Part shown: one piece after another, positions 45,131 to 55,429 of the stretch | Numbering within the stretch: the first letter of the stretch is position 1 | Layout of the letters: each line of letters opens with the position of its first letter | From: Tetrapyrgos nigripes | Taxonomy: Eukaryota; Basidiomycota; Agaricomycetes; Agaricales; Campanellaceae | Assembly: GCA_013368315.1 (NCBI GenBank) | Contig: JAACJM010000017.1 | Span: 558,001 to 622,000 of the forward strand | DNA length: 64,000 nt | Reading direction: 5' to 3' | Program-made: the position numbers and the translations under genes | Notes under the pieces: model-generated | The model's database searches: none | What the model was told of the DNA's origin: nothing | What the model saw: the letters and a program-made list of their open reading frames with translations, nothing else

Positions 45131-47995
45131 GTCACACAATATGAGACAGATACAAAGCAGTAGATTGAGAGATAGAAATAGAGGAGGAGAGACAAGTAAG
45201 CTGACTATGCTCTACACTGCGTAGTATGGTATGGAGCAGAGATGAAGTGAATGAACTAAAGGACTAACTAGAATGTCTAGTGGTCTATATAGAAGAGCAA
45301 TGAATAAGTGATAGGGAAAAGATAGGAGAAACATAGGCACATAAGTGGAGAAATGTAGGAGAAAGATAGGATTGATAGAATGGAAGATTGATTGATAGTT
45401 ACTATAGAGTTTGACAGGTTTTATAAGGTTCAAAGTCAGTAATATAAGGTTTAAATTGTATTTTAAAGATCCTTTACAAAAGACTAATCTTTGCTGTGAG
45501 TTCGTCCCTTTATTTCGTTTCCCTTATATTCATACACCGCTCTGTGTGTAGGACCTCTGGGCTGTCCACATTTCTCCTTCTATGCCTCTGTGGCTAATCA
45601 CTCGTCTCTGTGACTAAAGCCTCAGTGGCTATTACATCTACCTGCCATGGGCATGATCCTCCTCTCCCAAAAAATCATGCTTGTCTCATTTCTCCTTTTC
45701 TAGTCATGATATCCATTTTTCTCCTTACAAACCAAATCTATGGTGAGACGGGATAGGTAAGCTACGTCTGCAATGGACATTGAACAGATCTCAGTTTTGG
45801 TCAGCAAAGGACACTCGGTTTCTGCATGTGGCTATGTTCAAAGCCTCCTGATTTTTCCCGTCCGTCCTTTTCCGTTACTTGCCCCTATTATCAAGCTCCT
45901 TTTCACCCATTACTGTACTTTTCACTCACTGACCTCTTCGTAATTTAAAAAAGCTACATTTTATTTGTATTTTATTTCTTGTATTCTTAACATTTCCTTC
46001 CAGCCACATACTCGCCATACCTGGGCTTTACTATCATTGTGAGGGTCTATACTCAACACCACAACATTCTTCAAGCATCTGAGAGTAGCAGGAAAGCACT
46101 CCGCGTGGCGTGTACGAGGCCACAGGGCTCACCACAAACTTTAAGGGTCAATGCAGTCAGGAAGAAAGAGAACTGATAACTGAAAACGGAACATGATTGC
46201 CCTCGAAGTAGAAAACAAAACTGAGGGGAAAAGAGAATTAAGCAAAACAGACAATATGAGTCTAGGATGCTGATCGCTGAAATACGAACGGGTGAAAATG
46301 GAACGAAATAGGAGAGAACGGGAGTAACCGGGGTACGGAATAGGCATAGCCACAAGCAGAAAGTGAGTGTAAAGAAGTCCATCTTGACTATGGGCGACGA
46401 GGACGATGGCACACAGTCTGCAAGCTCAAGTTCCGCATGTTCTGGTTGTAATGTGGAAATGATGATTGATTGCGAGGCAGTGGAGGATATAGAGTGTGTA
46501 TGCAACACGACAGTGGGCAAGCCAGTGCCAATAGGTGCTGGTCTTGGTTCCAAACAGCAGGTAACATCAGGGTCGATGGAATGCAACACAACTTCTGGCA
46601 CAGTTATTTCAACGGAAGATGATGCATACATAGCATTGCTAGCCGATGAACAAACCACATTGCCAGTGCTGGATGTTGCAGAGTCAGGGAAAGGGTGCGC
46701 ATTCTGAGAGAATGGGGTGCCAGCAGGCACAACATCCGAAACTGTACGAGACGATGAGGTAGAAGCCTGAGTCTGACTTGGATTTCTCAAAGCAGCTTTA
46801 TCTTCTAAAACCTGCAAATGGAAGACGTGAATGAGTAGACAAAAAGGCATGATCGGTAGCAGGCAAAGACACAAAAGAGGGAGCATTCGTGTATCATAGT
46901 CCTCCAAAACCACGCGTCGCTCTGCATATCACTGTTCCTGATACGCCGGTACAAAATCGCTGCAGGATGATCTTCAAGCTCTGACCTTCTGTACAATCCA
47001 TCATCCCATTTTCAAGTTTACAGGTCATAAGTAGTACACAAGGGGAAAATACTTGAAGTTAACAATTCGTTACCCCAATTCTACATTAAGTACTATGGGG
47101 TGGGACTGAGAAAGATCCTCCCCTTGTACCTGTCTCCACAGGGACCAACCGAGACAATCTTCCTTCTATAGGGCGAGAGGGTTCTGCTACGGGAAGGTAT
47201 CTCGGGAGTATAGAGAAGTTATAGACATAGAAAACCCTATTCCTATCTCATTGGACTTGATCTCAACTTCTATGTCACCGGAAAGCCTTTTGTGTTCAAA
47301 CCAAAAAACTCTACGATCATTGTTCATTTTTAAACTTGAAGCCCAGCTTCCAGGAATCCAGCCAAAGCTAAGTTTGGACACGAATGTTTGAACCTTATGA
47401 GGAACCGCTGTTCACGCTGGAGTGGCCGTTGTGCTACGTGGAGTGGAGTAGTTGTATTCCTGCCCCCCTGACAGCCATCCTGCTCTACCTACTCTCTAGC
47501 TAAACATTGCCAAACACCTTGTTCCTACCCCGAATAGGCTATATCTAGGCGATCACATGACTAGGGAATAGGGGATTTCCCTATTCCAACGCTACTCAGT
47601 ATTAGCCCGAATGTCCCCTGAATCAGGTCCTCATGATAGCGGTAAAGACATATGTACATGGTCGTGGACGTGCCAGAAGGCACTGATTTCAACCTCTATG
47701 TCACGGTCACTGGAAAGCCTTTTTTGACCGCGACTTAACCAGGAACGTTACCCTGGTCAACGTACTACTACTTCTTCAGGTCCCCATCATCCGCCGCTAC
47801 AAGGAAATTTGCACTCAGGACGGGTCCTTTTTCTTCGAAGCCTAACGTTGGCCAGAAGAGATCACATGCAAATATCGAGAAAGGTATTTAATCAAGTCGA
47901 CGAACAACAACTAACCTCAGGTTTCCTCGACATCGGACAACCTCTCCAATCAGCATACTTAACCAATCTCAAAGCTTTCGTTCTCTGCATCAATA
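45131..47995. other. Intergenic, one doubtful minus frame
   Basis: A minus frame of 280 codons (46,071-46,913) is open but of mixed composition. Its inner part, VLEDKAALRNPSQTQASTSS, could follow an intron after ELEDHPAAILYRRIRNSDM (46,805-46,996). The family is unknown, and an antisense frame of 114 codons is also open, so I do not call a gene. Confidence 0.3.
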
Positions 47996-48196
47996 ATGCA
48001 ACTCAAGCTCAACAGAATCTTCGTCGCAGTCAGCATCATGTTGATCACAGGTCAATTTGGCACTGCTCAAGGGTGCCAGACCTTCGATGATTTTCCTGGA
48101 AGTGATGTACGTGAACAAGAAAAGTTTTACTAGACAGTTGACCGGTACTGAAATTTTATTATATGCAGGTGTGCTGCTTGTTTGTAAATCATTGAT
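47996..48196 (+). CDS. Possible tiny secreted Cys-containing peptide
   Basis: Two exons, 47996-48106 and 48170-48196, join in phase across a 63-nt intron (GTACGT..TGCAG) into about 45 residues. The first half is a clear signal peptide (MQLKLNRIFVAVSIMLITG), followed by a short mature part with GCQTFDDFPGSDVCCLF. It may be the start of a longer gene whose later exons I cannot see, or a truncated one. Small secreted proteins with a few cysteines are common in these fungi. No homologue is recognised. Confidence 0.35.
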
Positions 48197-49473
48197 ATTT
48201 GGAAACATCTGTCTAATGAGACCATTAGCATTATGAAAACAGAGTTATACTCTCTTCCTCTCTCTCCTTGATGATAGCATCAGAAGTGCAATCCGAAGAT
48301 ATCATACAGTGTATGGGATCATGACGTTGAGGTACGAGAGTCGATGACCACCTGCATTGGCTTGCAGCACACTGAGTCTACCATGATTAAGCGAGATGGG
48401 GATGTGAAAGCAAGCCCACTCGCTCTAAACGCACCTTTGGTGAGCAATTTGCAATTTTTTCTGTCTGTGGGCAATTTTCAGGAAGTGGAGAAGGAAATAC
48501 TATGATGGACTATGAAGCAATGTAGCAGTACAGATGCAACTTCATTGAAGTTGTAAAGAACTGGGGTAAGGGGCCACTGCTTCGCATGGCAAGCTACGAG
48601 GCCCCTTCCTTTGGTATGGTCTTCAGCAGGACCAAAATTACATCTTCCATGTAGAGCAATTGTGAGGCAAAACACATAATATTGACTATACCAGAACTTG
48701 TAAGACAGAGAACAGTAAATGAACAATGTTCAACATTGAATAATGCATAAGGATTCAAAATATATACAGAAATGACTTCAGCATCCGATATATAAAAGAA
48801 ACATCAATGTTAGCACCCAAGATCATAGATGTCTCAGAATGAATGAGAACGACGGGCATCCTGACCACCAACAGTTCTAACAACCCAACTTTAACTAGGA
48901 AGTAAGGTCAATGACGTGAGCAGCCCGTTTCCCAATAACACCTGCGCCTGCGCCATACCAGCAAAGGCCAATGCAAAAAAACCAACCGGTGGTAAACATT
49001 GTCACCTGTGCATGAAGCGCTGGATCTTCAAGGCGGATCCAGGAGTGGGATGGGTAGAATGAGGTGAACAGTGTAACGGTTCCTCTCAGCTTGGACCTAG
49101 ACGTACGAGTAGACCTCTTTCTACTCTGTGAAATAGACGATAGAGAGGTACAAAGTACGCGATGGAGGTACGAGACAAGAGAAAAGCTAAATAAAAGAAC
49201 ATGACAAAAATACGCACCAACGGGGCCTCGCTATCGTTTTGCCTGTGTGTATATGTCTTGTGCGTGACTCGGAAGATAAGGACTTTGCCTAGGCCAGGCC
49301 ATGTCTAGTAGTCGTGAAATGCGAAGGGTGAGACGGGGAGAGGAGGTGGTCGTGAGGGTGAAGGTCGAGTCTGGACACGCTGGCATGACGTCGTGGTTGT
49401 CGTCACATGGATCTGATCCAGACCGCGTCTAAACATTTCCGACCTTCGGTTGTCAGGAGTAAAGACCGACTTA
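48197..49473. other. Intergenic, no gene recognised apart from the repeat listed
   Basis: Short frames only. The hairpin repeat lies at 48,561-48,609. Confidence 0.4.
48561..48609. repeat. Dispersed hairpin repeat (copy 2)
   Basis: AAGGGGCC and GGCCCCTT pair as an outer stem around CACTGCTTCGCATGGCAAG, which itself folds. It is the reverse complement of 34,770-34,813. Confidence 0.65.
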
Positions 49474-49560
49474 GGGGTGGGAGATTGAACCCGTGGAAAA
49501 GATTTGGAAGGTCGCTCTGCGACATAAATTGAAAATTGACTCAGCCTAAAGGCCTCGTAA
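49474..49560 (-). repeat. SINE-like tRNA-related head (copy 2)
   Basis: On the minus strand it begins TTACGAGGCCTTTAGGCTGA and ends CACGGGTTCAATCTCCCACC, with the same block order as 34,439-34,524. Confidence 0.55.
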
Positions 49561-49740
49561 ATGGTCAATATTGAATTTGAGAAAGGATGAAGCGGCAGTG
49601 GAGAGACCCAGGTGCAGTGGGGAACAGGGAAGAAAGCAGCGTCGAAGGCAAGGCGCAAACGCTGCCTTGGTTACCAGTTGTTCCGAGAAACCCATGAACA
49701 ACGTCATAATGGATGGGCGCTCGACGAGCGGCAATGAACA

Positions 49741-49818
49741 GGGGTGGGAGTTTGAACCCGTGGAAAAGCTTTGGGAGGTCACTACGACATAAATTAACTC
49801 AGCCTAAAGGCCTCGTAA
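49741..49818 (-). repeat. SINE-like tRNA-related head (copy 3)
   Basis: On the minus strand TTACGAGGCCTTTAGGCTGA, then GAGTTAATTTATGTCGTAG, and CACGGGTTCAAACTCCCACC. Closest to copy 2, about 260 bases away in the same orientation. Confidence 0.55.
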
Positions 49819-50146
49819 TAATGAAAAAATGTGATATATTCACTGTACTGTAGATACATAGCTTGCAAACAGAGGCCTATGGCACAGAGAGCACGAGTAG
49901 ATGGTGGTGGAAGTTGAAAAAAGACACGTTTAACGTTTCCGCATGTGGATCAACGTCATCAAAGCTGGAAATGCGGATGACACTTTGAATACCATGTAGT
50001 GAACGCAAGGAAAACTACGACCGAAAGGTCTTCGGATGTAAAGAATCAGGGTGGTAAACAGCCACTTTCCTCAAACTGAATCAAAGTGATTAGCAGATGT
50101 CGAGTACATAGAAGTTACATTGAGACTAAAGCTCTAACCCCTTGAC

Positions 50147-52251
50147 CTAAGGTCCAGGAACGATTCCCATCAAGAGGAAAATGTAGACAATAAGACCGAC
50201 AGGCATTAAGAGCGGGAAGTGAGAGCCGGCAGAGTTAGAGTTTAGTGGTGCAGTTACAGTTGAGAGCTGGCCGGTGGCTGTATATGAGATATTCATCTTG
50301 CGGTCTGTGACTGCAATCAGAGAAGCTCCAGTGTCGAGTTTATAGTCCAGCGTAAAGTTGAGCGTGGTTAACCCGGATGGGGATTCAGCGCTATATTCCT
50401 ATTTGTTCGGACTAGATTTTCTGAACAAAAAAAAAGGCGTACCTCGCGTATTCAACCCCTTCGCCATCCAATACCACCAGCTCCGTGATTTGGAATTCAA
50501 GGGGAACACTAATAGCATACGTCCCAGCCGGCAACTCATCTAACCCAACGGCAATCCAACTCGGTGTGTTGTTATCGTCTCCGATGCTCATTAAAGTATC
50601 ATTAAATCCACTGAGGCTCAGCTGGGAAGGCTCTGCAGATGAAGTAGTTGAAGTTTCATTCTGGCGTTTTTTCAACCCTGCATAGGAGTAAGTATCATCG
50701 TCTTCACGGATGGTCAGCTGGGAAGGCTGCGCAGGTAGAGTAGTAGTTATTCCATCCCAACGTTTCGTCAATCCCAAATATGAACAACCGTCCTTCATGC
50801 GGATGATGAAAGGATCATCCATTTTCAAATTGCAGCGGGTTTTTGAGGCGAATATTCTGATCATGTGGCTCTGGAAACCAGAGTTTTGGGTTGCGGGAAT
50901 GCATTTACGGGATGCTCCGGGTCCTCCCTGTTTGGTAGATGCTGGAGGATATTCGTCGCATTCTTGTTTTATGCCTGGAGGCAGGTATGTGTTCACCTCT
51001 ATTTTGTAAATGTGGTGAATAGGAATTATCAGTATCCCCTTCCGTTTCAGGATAGAAAATTGAAGTAGAAATCATGCTCACCTGTGCAGAAGCCATTACA
51101 TTTAGCATCAGTTCGACGCTGCTTATACTTTGGATCCTTTGTTCCCCCCCAATTCAACTGTTCCATGTCAGTGGATTTGCCATTGTTTCGGTCAAACATG
51201 CCTGTAAATGACCATGTGTTAGTACAGGGATCAGCAGTTGCTACGGAGTGACTCTACCTTTGCACATACTCTCGTACAAAGCATCGCTCTGTCCTTGTCT
51301 TAGACGGAAATCAAGCACAGGTATCATTTTCCCATTCTTCTCCTCACAATCCTTTTCGCAGGCAACTGGAAAGGATGTAGTGCCATCATAACACTCAACC
51401 TGGCAGCCCACTGGATAAGGGCTCTGTCTTTTACTCAGGCCTGTGGGACAGCTGCTACGCATTGAACTCGTCCGCGTCTGCGTAGAGGTCCTTGTGGAAG
51501 CCCGGACTGATGTTTGAGTAATCCCGCGACAATATCCAGGAATTTCATCGCAAGTGGATCCTGATGGACAGCCTATAATTTTTGGAACTAGTCAACCTTT
51601 TGGGGAAACAACAAAAGAAAATGAAAACGCACATCCGCCATAGCTACATTGCACCTCCCCGGGCTTACAACAGCCAAGACTGCCTTGATTATTGCATAGA
51701 TAACCGGCTGGACAAGCATGTGCATTACAGCAGATAGATCCGGGGTCCGTACAAAACTTTCCACCACAGGTTTCGGCACTATTCGGGCAGCATCCGAGAC
51801 TACCTCTGCACTGAGAGTCAGTTGGGCAACAGTCCGGGTTGCACTATAGGGGATATTCGAGGTCGCCATGCTGAATTAGTCTTCCGTTTGGAAATATGTA
51901 TATGTGGGGGATAAATCACAAAGTTGAACTCACACATCGATATCCTCCCGGACAACAATCTTCTCCACAGTCAACAGGATAGCCTGCTGGGCATTCTTCA
52001 ACTTGCCTGCTATTCAGACGAGAGTCAGAAAAGACATCGTTGAACTCGCTGATGACGGATCCGCGGGAGATCAAAGTAAGGGTATCGTTTCGCGAGAACG
52101 CGATGTCCGGAGCGAAATCTCCAGAGGTTGCACGGAAAAGATCTGGATCATTGACGTCGAGTTCGCGGTCGTCAGGGATTTGAGCTGACACTCCAAGGAC
52201 AATTAGGAAGAAGATTAGAATCGTTGGAAATTTAGAGTGGGAGATGACCAT
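50147..52251 (-). CDS. Secreted Cys-rich protein with NucA/NucB nuclease-like domain
   Basis: Six exons join in frame to 587 residues: 51934-52251, 51633-51843, 51258-51572, 51082-51201, 50443-50998 and 50147-50390. The start at 52,251 is chosen because a signal peptide follows (SKFPTILIFFLIVLGVSA); an upstream ATG at 52,308 would bury it. The N-terminal half holds short Cys modules: CPAGYPVDCGEDCCPGGYRC, CNPDCCPTDSQC, CPAGYLCNNQGSLGCC, CCPSGSTCDEIPGYC. Then come CQVECYDGTTSFPVACEKDC and the motif ECDEYPPASTKQGG with SRKCIPATQNS, which resembles the DNase NucA/NucB family. The tail is a beta-rich region ending in a hydrophobic stretch (FPLLMPVGLIVYIFLLMGI), perhaps a membrane or GPI anchor. 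Role inferred as an extracellular nuclease-like or surface protein. Confidence 0.8.
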
Positions 52252-52319
52252 GGTTCGGATGGATCGAGGAATACCCCAAGGGTTGGGAGGCGGACCCTTC
52301 ATATACAATTTACAAGCTG

Positions 52320-54470
52320 TTTGTCAAACCCGCATTTCCACCACCCCGGTATAGGAGTAGGAAAAGACTGGGAAATCAACAATTGATACGGCTTGGCCCA
52401 CACTTTGATGGAGGCGCATCTGTCAAGACCATAAGCACGGTAGTTTTGCGGTAGTTCTATCCTGTCAACCTTGATAGATGGTTCATTATTCCAGATTTAT
52501 ACTAGGCTTGCGGAAGATAAAAGCATTCGAAAGGTTGCAACAGCTACTCAGTAACCAGTGCCGGTATATACTTAAAAAAGAACAAGAATATTAATGTCCG
52601 TATTTGGGGCCCAGTGAGTGTGAATCAAAGTTTATGAACGCTTGACAGAATCAGGCTTTCCATTCCGTCTTGAAGCTATGTAGTATTAAATCTTTTGGTC
52701 GCACGCCAAGCTGTGACACACAATTGGTTGCGTTCAATGTAACCAAACGTGGGCGTGGCGGGCAGGGCGGAAAAGCCGTCTTTGAGAAGTGCCTGAACGT
52801 CTTCTTACTTCTCACCCTCCTTCCCATCCCTCGTGAAATATTATTTCTATCCAACCAGGATTCAGAGCGGACAAGGGGTACCTGCCTAAGGTACCTCGTG
52901 GTCTCATTCGTTAGCACCACAAGTGGCTTTGGGCAGGGTGAAGAGCAGCCTGCGAGACGATGGAATGGACTTCAAAGCTGTTAAACAGATGGTAATACCA
53001 GTGCCACAGACTCGCTAGAGCCGTAAGTGCAAAGGCGATGCAGGTACCCATTCTGATCCCCTGTTTTGCATTTATCTTCCATCTTTTCGAAGCCGTTGTG
53101 CATTCATCCACCATTGACCAACACTTCCATCTGTCAATCACTCTTGGGCGCAAGGGGGAGGCGGACCGCATATCCGGCACATAGGGTAGGGGGGGAGGGG
53201 GGGGTCAGGTCTGACCAAACTTTTTTTGGACAGCACCTAGGACAGGGTATCTTGAGCTTGTTTTTTGTTAATTACCTAGAGTTGTACAATTCTCAAGACT
53301 TTCCTACCTTTTTGTGGCTATCTATTGCTAGAAGCTGCAAATGTGCAACAAATACTCGTCTCAGGTAGAGTTGAGGTATCTTATCTCTTCTCTTTTTGGC
53401 AGTATCAATTTAGGGTTAGGGCTTCTAGTATCTTATCTATGTATCATGTGACCGTAGATATACCATATAAGGCAGGTGAGGGGGGGGAGGGGGTACTCTG
53501 GGTGGTGCCAAAATTTTTTTCAACTCACCTGCCTCCCCCTTGCTTGGGCAGTATTGTATAAGAGTCAGACAAGTTCTCCAATACTAAATGCTAGCCCTTC
53601 TTTCTCTACAATACAAATTTTCATAATGCATGGACTGGGGCTCAGCTTCACGAGTTGGGTGAGGGCTAATCATTTCGAGTCGAGTCAGAAATTGCACAAG
53701 AGCACAAGAAAGTAGTGGAAAAGGCAACCCCAATTCAGGACTGGGGCCCAGAGATGAGTTGGAGATGAGATTGGGAGAGTAGAATGCGAGAGAGACTGCA
53801 AATACAATGATGTACTATAATACGAATGACCGTAAGAAACAAGAGTTGTGCAAACTCTTGAATCACGGTGAGATCTCATTGATCTTAAGCTTGAAATATT
53901 TGATGATTAAATAATCCAATCCAATCATCACAGTATGCTTCACTGTAGTCTCCATTTCATAGTTCACAATTTCTTTGATTCATACACTGGAGTCCAAACT
54001 CCAGGTTGTCTTCATTGACTGCCTCTGTGGGTTATGCCAGCCTCCCCAAGTGACCCCCAGGATCTGTCTTGACAATCTAATATCTTCACTTGCATTTTCC
54101 TCTTTTTCCAGTCTCATTCCCTTCTTTATTGTTTTATGTTCATTTCAAACTGTATCGCCACTGCGGATACACCTGAGCAACCAAAGACTCACCTCGATCT
54201 TCTTTTCTTCATGTATTTTGGTACATACCTTGTAATGTTCTTATCTTCAGGCAGCTGAAGAGGGCTATCTTGAATCAATCTTTGTCTTGGGCCTTCTTCA
54301 GGTATCTTTCAGTTTGGCATACATACCCTCCTCAACCTCAGTCCTCCATTGTCTAGTACATCAGTTTTGAAAACATCTCCTTTCATTATTTGTACTTACA
54401 TAGTACAACCTTGTGACAGTGGGTATAATATTGTAGCCTGTAGCCTGTAGGCATCAATGCAGTTGCAGTT
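52320..54470. other. Intergenic, no gene recognised
   Basis: Open frames lack motifs. Two G-tract clusters (53,183-53,209 and 53,477-53,505) and an inverted repeat (53,471-53,533) stand out. Confidence 0.4.
53471..53533. repeat. Inverted repeat enclosing a G-tract cluster
   Basis: GGCAGGTGAG at 53,471-53,480 pairs with CTCACCTGCC at 53,524-53,533. Between them lie runs of seven or eight and five Gs and a later GGG. Confidence 0.6.
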
Positions 54471-54959
54471 TTATTGGTAACTGAACTTAATTATGAGGCT
54501 GAAGAATGAGGCTGAGTTCTTGGCTTCTGTGGGCTGTTCCCCAGCATTGATAGGATACTGTGGCAGCTGTGTGTTCCAGCATGGCACATAATTGTCATTC
54601 TCTCTATTCTTCAACTCTCCACAGTCTTGCTCCCAGTGCATCATTTGTTCTATGGTTTGTGGCAGTTCAAAGGGGTGATATGGAATGGAAATCAGAACAG
54701 TTGGATACTCGAATGGGATTAGACGGATGATGTCTGGATGACAAATGAGGTTGTACAACCCTTGCAGCCTTTTGATGAGGTCCAGTGTTTGGATTTGCAG
54801 TAGGATTTCGCCAGGTATGTCATCCAAATTGGCTTCTAATAGGAAGTGAATCCAATTGACACAATCTTCTAGTTCAGCTGCTTCGAGATCAAACACTGGT
54901 ATGCCGATATTATACATAAACCATCGGCACTCATAGTCGACATGATTGAGAAGTGCCAA
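54471..54959 (-). CDS. Hypothetical protein fragment
   Basis: An open minus frame of 162 codons reads CRWFMYNIGIPVFDLEAAEL, WIHFLLEANLDDIPGEILLQ and FELPQTIEQMMHWEQDC. Composition is protein-like. A related-looking frame at 55,199-55,423 (HINISCYRLDHDCLVVYKPE) and the bases between them suggest a longer decayed gene to about 55,420, with stops between. I do not recognise the family; it may belong to a repeat. Confidence 0.35.
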   Translation of the reverse strand: MALLNHVDYECRWFMYNIGIPVFDLEAAELEDCVNWIHFLLEANLDDIPGEILLQIQTLDLIKRLQGLYNLICHPDIIRLIPFEYPTVLISIPYHPFELPQTIEQMMHWEQDCGELKNRENDNYVPCWNTQLPQYPINAGEQPTEAKNSASFFSLIIKFSYQ

Positions 54960-55429
54960 GGTGTGTGTTCAAGGTAGAGGAGGATCGGAGGGATGTAGTG
55001 TCAGGTTTTTGAAGGATGCGGGCAAGGAATTGGGACATGGAGTATTTACACAGGTGTCTCTAAGTTTGTGTAGAGGAATGCATTTGGTTTCTTTGTTGAA
55101 CGGGATGACCTGAGTTGATATATATCTTCCAGGTAGGTTCTCCAGTATTTGTCCAGGAGGGATACATGACTGGAGGTGGCTGTAGTCCCGATATTATGTC
55201 AGGAACCATGTTTGCAAGAAGAGAGTGAGTTGTTAAATGAGTAAGTATGTGCCCAATGTAGTCGTCTAAATGGTCCCTCAGGCTTGTAAACCACTAGGCA
55301 GTCATGATCCAGTCTGTAACATGAGATATTGATGTGGGAAGTGGGCTTCACTGTTGGAATGATTGGCTTCAGAAGTTGTAACTTGCAAACTTGGATTTGA
55401 AAAATATCAGGACTGGGGTACATGTAGAT

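Noticed and set aside
52651..52984. Overlapping frames on both strands near 52.7-53.0 kb
   Set aside because: No motifs, no splice signals and conflicting strands.
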